Shown in pieces: positions 14,215 to 17,128 of a stretch of DNA of 17,128 nucleotides (within the stretch, counting starts at the first letter, position 1; each line of letters begins with the position of its first letter). A program made the position numbers and the translations under genes. The DNA lies in assembly GCA_003151535.1 (NCBI GenBank), contig PLXT01000027.1, positions 1 to 17,128 on the forward strand, given 5' to 3'. The notes under the pieces were generated by a model. It saw nothing but the letters and a program-made list of their open reading frames with translations, did no database searches and had not been told where the DNA came from. The DNA comes from Methanobacterium sp. Its GTDB lineage: Archaea; Methanobacteriota; Methanobacteria; Methanobacteriales; Methanobacteriaceae.

Positions 14215-16199
14215 AGAAAAGGGATTTTTGGTATAGACTTAAAAGATTATCTAAACATACTGGGAAGCCTCAATGGGGACTTGCAGTTAGGGCTATTATT
14301 TTAATAGCTATTGCAGGTTTGATAGGCAAACTTTTGGGCTTAAATAATGGAATAAATGCAATAATCGTTGTAACCCTTTTAGCCACTATAATTATTGATA
14401 TTTCACTTCCCATCAAAAAAGTGGCAACTTTAACAGTATTAGGATTTTTAATGACCATTTTAGCTTTTATAAGTGCTTCTTTAGGCCTATCCAATCTTGG
14501 CTTGTTTGTTTTCTTTACTGTGATATGGTCGTTTTTCAGTATTTCAATGTACATTTTCGGGAGTATGGAAGGATCTTTGGGTTTCACATTTTTTTTAACT
14601 TATTTTGTAGCAGTACTACTGGTTAACAACCAATCAAGTACTTTAGACTGGGCTAGTTATAGCATAATCGCATATCTTGTAGCATCTATTCTTTTCATAC
14701 CGAAAATATGGCTTGAAAAGAAGAAAATTCAGGAAATGGTATCGGTAGGTTTTAATCCAACTTCATCAATCCATAATGTATTGTACACCCGGAATCTTTT
14801 ATCGGGAATCCCGATCAATTCGAATTACTATGATATTTTTAAACTTGGAAGTTATTTAAAAATATTCAGAAGTTATAGTAATCTAATAAATTCCCGGTTG
14901 AACTCCAAATCACGTTTATATTTTAAAAATTTTTTAGATCGATCAGATAATTTCAGCTCAAAAATTGTCTATAATTTCAATAAGAATAAAGGTCCAGTAG
15001 ATTTAACTGAGATGAATAAACAACTTTCAACTATTGAATCAAACTTTTTAACAAATAAAAATTACAATGCAATAGTTATAGAAATTTCCCATTCTATAAT
15101 GGAAATCCTTAACAAAAGTAATGAAATACTATCTAAAGATAATGGAAATGGAATAAGAAGAATAAAAAGAACTGATAAACCGTTAAAAGAAGTTTTAAAG
15201 GCCAATTTTAACTTAAAGAATCTATATATTCGACACGCAGTACGTTTTACTTTGGCAATGACAATCTCATTGATTTTTGTTTATTTAACACGGGAAAGGA
15301 GTGCAATATGGATAACAATGGGAGTTTTAATTATTTTAAAACCCGATATTACAAGTACAATTGATAACTTAATTTCAAGGGTGGGATATAATTTCCTTGC
15401 TATTATCTTAGCTATTATCCTCTCATTAATTTTTCCCCATGATCTACTCATATGGCTGGCATTAATAATGCTGTTTTTATTTAGAGCATTCTATCCCAAT
15501 TATATGGGGTTTTCTATAATGGCAATGACAGTTTTCATTGTATTAGTGTGGCCAACCGGAACTGTGTATGATAATGCAATAGCTCGACTTGTGGACATTG
15601 CATTAGGCGGTGTGATTGCATTTATATGTGCTTACATAATTTTACCAAGCCGAGTTTCAGTTAACCTACCAGATCAATTAATTCGTACTATAAAAGCCAA
15701 TATAAAATATGCTAAACATGTTTTAATTATTTCTTCAATGGAACTTAATACAGAAAATGTGTCTAAATCATTTAAAAATTATATTATGGAAGAAAATAAC
15801 TTAGAAGCTGGACTTAAAAAATTAGAAGATACTTTAAAAGATATAAATGATGATCTAGAATTATATCATGAGCTCATAGCTTCAAATAATAAGATGGCCG
15901 CAGATTTGAGCGGAATCGCAGCAATATTAAATACAAATAAAAAATCAATGGAAGATCTAAATATTAATGTTCAAAAAATATTAACTACACTAAATTACTT
16001 GGAGACTTCACTAACAAAAGATATTAAACCTTTAAAATTATCTAGAGATCATAATTCATTAGATCATATTGATACTCACAAAACTGATGAGTTGGAACAG
16101 CTTATTGGTTGGATTACATCTGATCTACAACTAATCCAAAAGGGAATTGATATAGCCAATGAAACAGGATTACTTCAAAGATATACAAAATTAACTTAA
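14211..16199 (+). CDS. FUSC-family membrane transporter (aromatic-acid-exporter-like)
   Basis: A 662-residue integral membrane protein with two hydrophobic blocks of about six helices each (roughly 24-165 and 343-480) separated by a soluble helical domain (170-335) and followed by a long cytoplasmic helical tail (485-662). In the second block YIRHAVRFTLAMTISLIFVY, WITMGVLIILKPD and RLVDIALGGVIAF match the FUSC/YccS/AaeB pattern, a family linked to efflux of aromatic acids and other small molecules. FUSC proteins are usually 600-750 residues, so this one is full-length. The start is TTG 14211, supported by GAGGA 7 nt upstream and by the overlap TTGA with the preceding zinc-ribbon frame. The two membrane blocks suggest an internal duplication. 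The gene appears intact although its former operon partner is frameshifted. The substrate is unknown. Confidence 0.88.
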   Translation: MKKRDFWYRLKRLSKHTGKPQWGLAVRAIILIAIAGLIGKLLGLNNGINAIIVVTLLATIIIDISLPIKKVATLTVLGFLMTILAFISASLGLSNLGLFVFFTVIWSFFSISMYIFGSMEGSLGFTFFLTYFVAVLLVNNQSSTLDWASYSIIAYLVASILFIPKIWLEKKKIQEMVSVGFNPTSSIHNVLYTRNLLSGIPINSNYYDIFKLGSYLKIFRSYSNLINSRLNSKSRLYFKNFLDRSDNFSSKIVYNFNKNKGPVDLTEMNKQLSTIESNFLTNKNYNAIVIEISHSIMEILNKSNEILSKDNGNGIRRIKRTDKPLKEVLKANFNLKNLYIRHAVRFTLAMTISLIFVYLTRERSAIWITMGVLIILKPDITSTIDNLISRVGYNFLAIILAIILSLIFPHDLLIWLALIMLFLFRAFYPNYMGFSIMAMTVFIVLVWPTGTVYDNAIARLVDIALGGVIAFICAYIILPSRVSVNLPDQLIRTIKANIKYAKHVLIISSMELNTENVSKSFKNYIMEENNLEAGLKKLEDTLKDINDDLELYHELIASNNKMAADLSGIAAILNTNKKSMEDLNINVQKILTTLNYLETSLTKDIKPLKLSRDHNSLDHIDTHKTDELEQLIGWITSDLQLIQKGIDIANETGLLQRYTKLT

Positions 16200-16246
16200 A
16201 ATATGACGTCGTCCAAGTGATACGAGATTAAAAGACAATATAAAAA

Positions 16247-16508
16247 GGGGATTATTTATAAGGATCTGAATTTAGATTTTAGTGGTTTCGATGGTAAATA
16301 CAATAATCTCAAAGGTATAATCTGAATTATTATAAAATTATTTTAGAATTGGGCGTTGTTTTTATGGATTATTTAATCTGTAATAAATGTAAAAACTATT
16401 ATGAACTTCAACCTGGAGAATCTCTAGAGGATTTTGAATTAGGATTGTGAATGTGGGGGAAAATTAGAACTAAAGGATATAAATACTCACAAAAGGTTTA
16501 CAGATGAT
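16247..16508 (+). repeat. Right copy of the ~270-bp direct repeat
   Basis: Same order of segments as 13821-14098: a GGGGATTATTTA start, GTGGTTTCGATGGTAAATAC, then the zinc-ribbon frame up to TTTACAGATGAT. It is shorter by about 16 bases because of small deletions between the two parts, and the strong GGAGGT of the left copy is lost (GGGCGTTG here). The two copies have diverged, so the duplication is not brand-new. Confidence 0.88.
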
Positions 16509-16517
16509 ATTCATTAA
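16364..16517 (+). pseudogene. Second zinc-ribbon copy, frameshifted at a different place
   Basis: From ATG 16364 the frame reads MDYLICNKCKNYYELQPGES and LEDFELGL, then stops at TGA. One extra G around 16439-16444 (TTAGGATTGTG against CTAGATTGTA in the left copy) causes this; removing it gives LDCECGGKLELKDINTHKRF and TDDIH, then TAA at 16515-16517. The A-run that breaks the left copy is correct here. The charged C-terminal tail of the left copy is absent. No Shine-Dalgarno is convincing. It is a decayed duplicate of the gene at 13953; together the copies give a complete ancestral zinc-ribbon sequence. Confidence 0.75.
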
Positions 16518-16677
16518 GCAAGCCCGCAAGTGTGCGATTCCACAATTTAATATAAAAACCATAGCCCCAAGTTGTTTAAATGTGCATCAACTAGACTAAG
16601 TATATCATAGTAATTATTACAGTTTTATTTAAAATTAAGCAGTTAGCATAGAATTTATAATAGTTATTATAGACTAG

Positions 16678-16691
16678 GAGCCTGTCCCATA
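16678..16691 (+). repeat. IS-end-like motif matching 4935-4948
   Basis: GAGCCTGTCCCATA, 12 of 14 identical to the motif at the integrase remnant. It is followed by an inverted pair CCCATA/TATGGG (16686-16691 and 16711-16716). It looks like an insertion-sequence terminus without its transposase. The surrounding 16518-16744 shows no gene. Confidence 0.3.
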
Positions 16692-16744
16692 TGTTCTATT
16701 TAAAATTGTATGGGAAACAAAGCGTAGTCTATCTTGAACCCCTT

Positions 16745-16938
16745 TCAGGTATTATGATACAAAGTATATCTATCAGAGTCCTCATTTGCATATATTTCCA
16801 AAGGTCAATGTATCTTAATTCTTCTAAGTTGATTAAATCCTTAGAGTTGTAATCTTGAATAGGAATATCTTCATATTATTTGTTGAAACCTAGATTACGC
16901 ATCATAATCAATCTTGGGTAATTGAAATCAGAAATAAT
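16745..16938 (-). pseudogene. Second EEP-nuclease remnant
   Basis: On the minus strand the text reads IISDFN (a degraded form of the GDFN motif), then LIMMRNLGFNK-stop, then in the same frame DYNSKDLINLEELRYIDLWKYMQ, and after a shift NEDSDRYTLYHNT-stop. The DYNxKDLIxLExLxYxDLWKY block matches the open frame at 10018-10356, and the DNA over about 64 bases (16787-16850 against 10034-10097) is clearly alike. This copy keeps the late RYTxYH block that the other lacks. At least one stop and one frameshift disable it. It belongs to the EEP fold (DNase, phosphatase or ExoIII-like), of which only the last third remains. Confidence 0.65.
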
Positions 16939-16977
16939 ATGAAGATTAGAGGATTTTAAGGGATATATATAACTTAT

Positions 16978-17015
16978 TTATAAAAACTATATATAGTATG
17001 ACGGCCATACTATAT
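16978..17015 (+). promoter_or_regulatory. Promoter with perfect 10-bp palindrome
   Basis: TTTATAAAA (16978-16986) is a good TATA box. ATATAGTATG-ACGGC-CATACTATAT (16991-17015) is a perfect inverted repeat with 10-bp arms placed between it and the predicted start near 17008. A dimeric repressor bound there would block transcription of the gene at 17041. The dyad is the longest perfect one I found in the window. Confidence 0.6.
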
Positions 17016-17040
17016 TATAGGTATGTATAGGAGGTTGTCT

Positions 17041-17128
17041 ATGAAATTAGTGGAGAATAGTGAGGTATATCCAATTGTGGAGAAGTTGGATCTGAATAGG
17101 AAATTCAGATATTTCTGGTTGAAATATG
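17041..17128 (+). CDS. Start of an unidentified gene (runs off the window)
   Basis: Only the first 29 codons are present: MKLVENSEVYPIVEKLDLNR followed by KFRYFWLKY. The ATG at 17041 has a very strong AGGAGGT (17029-17035) 5 nt upstream, a TATA box and a 10-bp palindrome in front, so translation is near certain. The visible part is charged and helical with an aromatic-rich RKFRYFWLKY stretch. I do not recognise the family; a transposase or a small regulator is possible given the remnants nearby, but nothing in the sequence decides this. Confidence 0.7.
   Translation, partial: MKLVENSEVYPIVEKLDLNRKFRYFWLKY

Noticed and set aside
14270..14587. 105-codon minus-strand frame
   Set aside because: It is a shadow of the FUSC gene; composition mirrors the membrane helices and there is no start signal.
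16978..17128. Calling the terminal gene a transposase
   Set aside because: IS-like debris nearby suggests it, but the 29 visible residues contain no transposase motif.

Overview
The window looks like a chromosomal segment of a methanogenic archaeon of the Methanobacteriales, probably Methanobacterium or a close relative. This rests on several things seen together: a membrane-anchored archaeal LonB protease, A+T-rich TATA-type promoters with purine-rich BRE-like flanks, U-run terminators, GGAGG/AGGTGA ribosome binding sites, a tRNA without an encoded CCA, receiver-PAS-HisKA_2 sensor kinases, and small CxxC...CxCGG zinc-ribbon proteins. No marker gene fixes the genus, so the taxonomic call is inference.

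Layout. Positions 1-1800 (minus strand) hold the N-terminal part of lonB, a truncated flavodoxin-like gene and an ArsR-type repressor; similar palindromes sit in the promoters of the last two. Positions 2280-4930 (plus) hold a compact three-gene operon: an AbrB/SpoVT-type regulator, a drug-exporter-type ABC ATPase and an ABC-2 permease. Four direct repeats at exactly 17-bp spacing overlie its promoter. Positions 4935-6335 are a gene graveyard: a tyrosine-recombinase remnant fused to an internally deleted histidine kinase remnant, then a truncated HATPase copy of the downstream kinase. Positions 6656-8413 encode an intact hybrid sensor (receiver, two PAS, HisKA_2, HATPase). An ImmA/HTH-type remnant (8848-8934) leads into a six-TM membrane protein of unlike base composition, and tRNA-Leu(CAG) follows at 9767.

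Positions 10018-10578 (minus) hold a decayed PUA/EVE-like segment joined to an endonuclease/exonuclease/phosphatase (EEP) fragment. Positions 10667-13314 (minus) encode a two-gene unit: a 62-residue protein of unknown function followed by an 815-residue SMC/Rad50-like ATPase with a CPLC hook, a HEPN-like C-terminal helical region and a terminal zinc ribbon. It resembles a defence or nucleic-acid-surveillance cassette, matches no named system I can recognise, and is the best candidate here for something undescribed.

Positions 13646-16517 hold a FUSC-type membrane transporter between two ~270-bp direct repeats, each carrying a differently frameshifted copy of a small zinc-ribbon gene. A second EEP remnant lies at 16745-16938. 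The window ends in the start of an unidentified gene at 17041, preceded by a strong promoter palindrome.

Overall this is an accessory region: few intact operons, many remnants, at least three duplications, and several single-base indels, most in A-runs.
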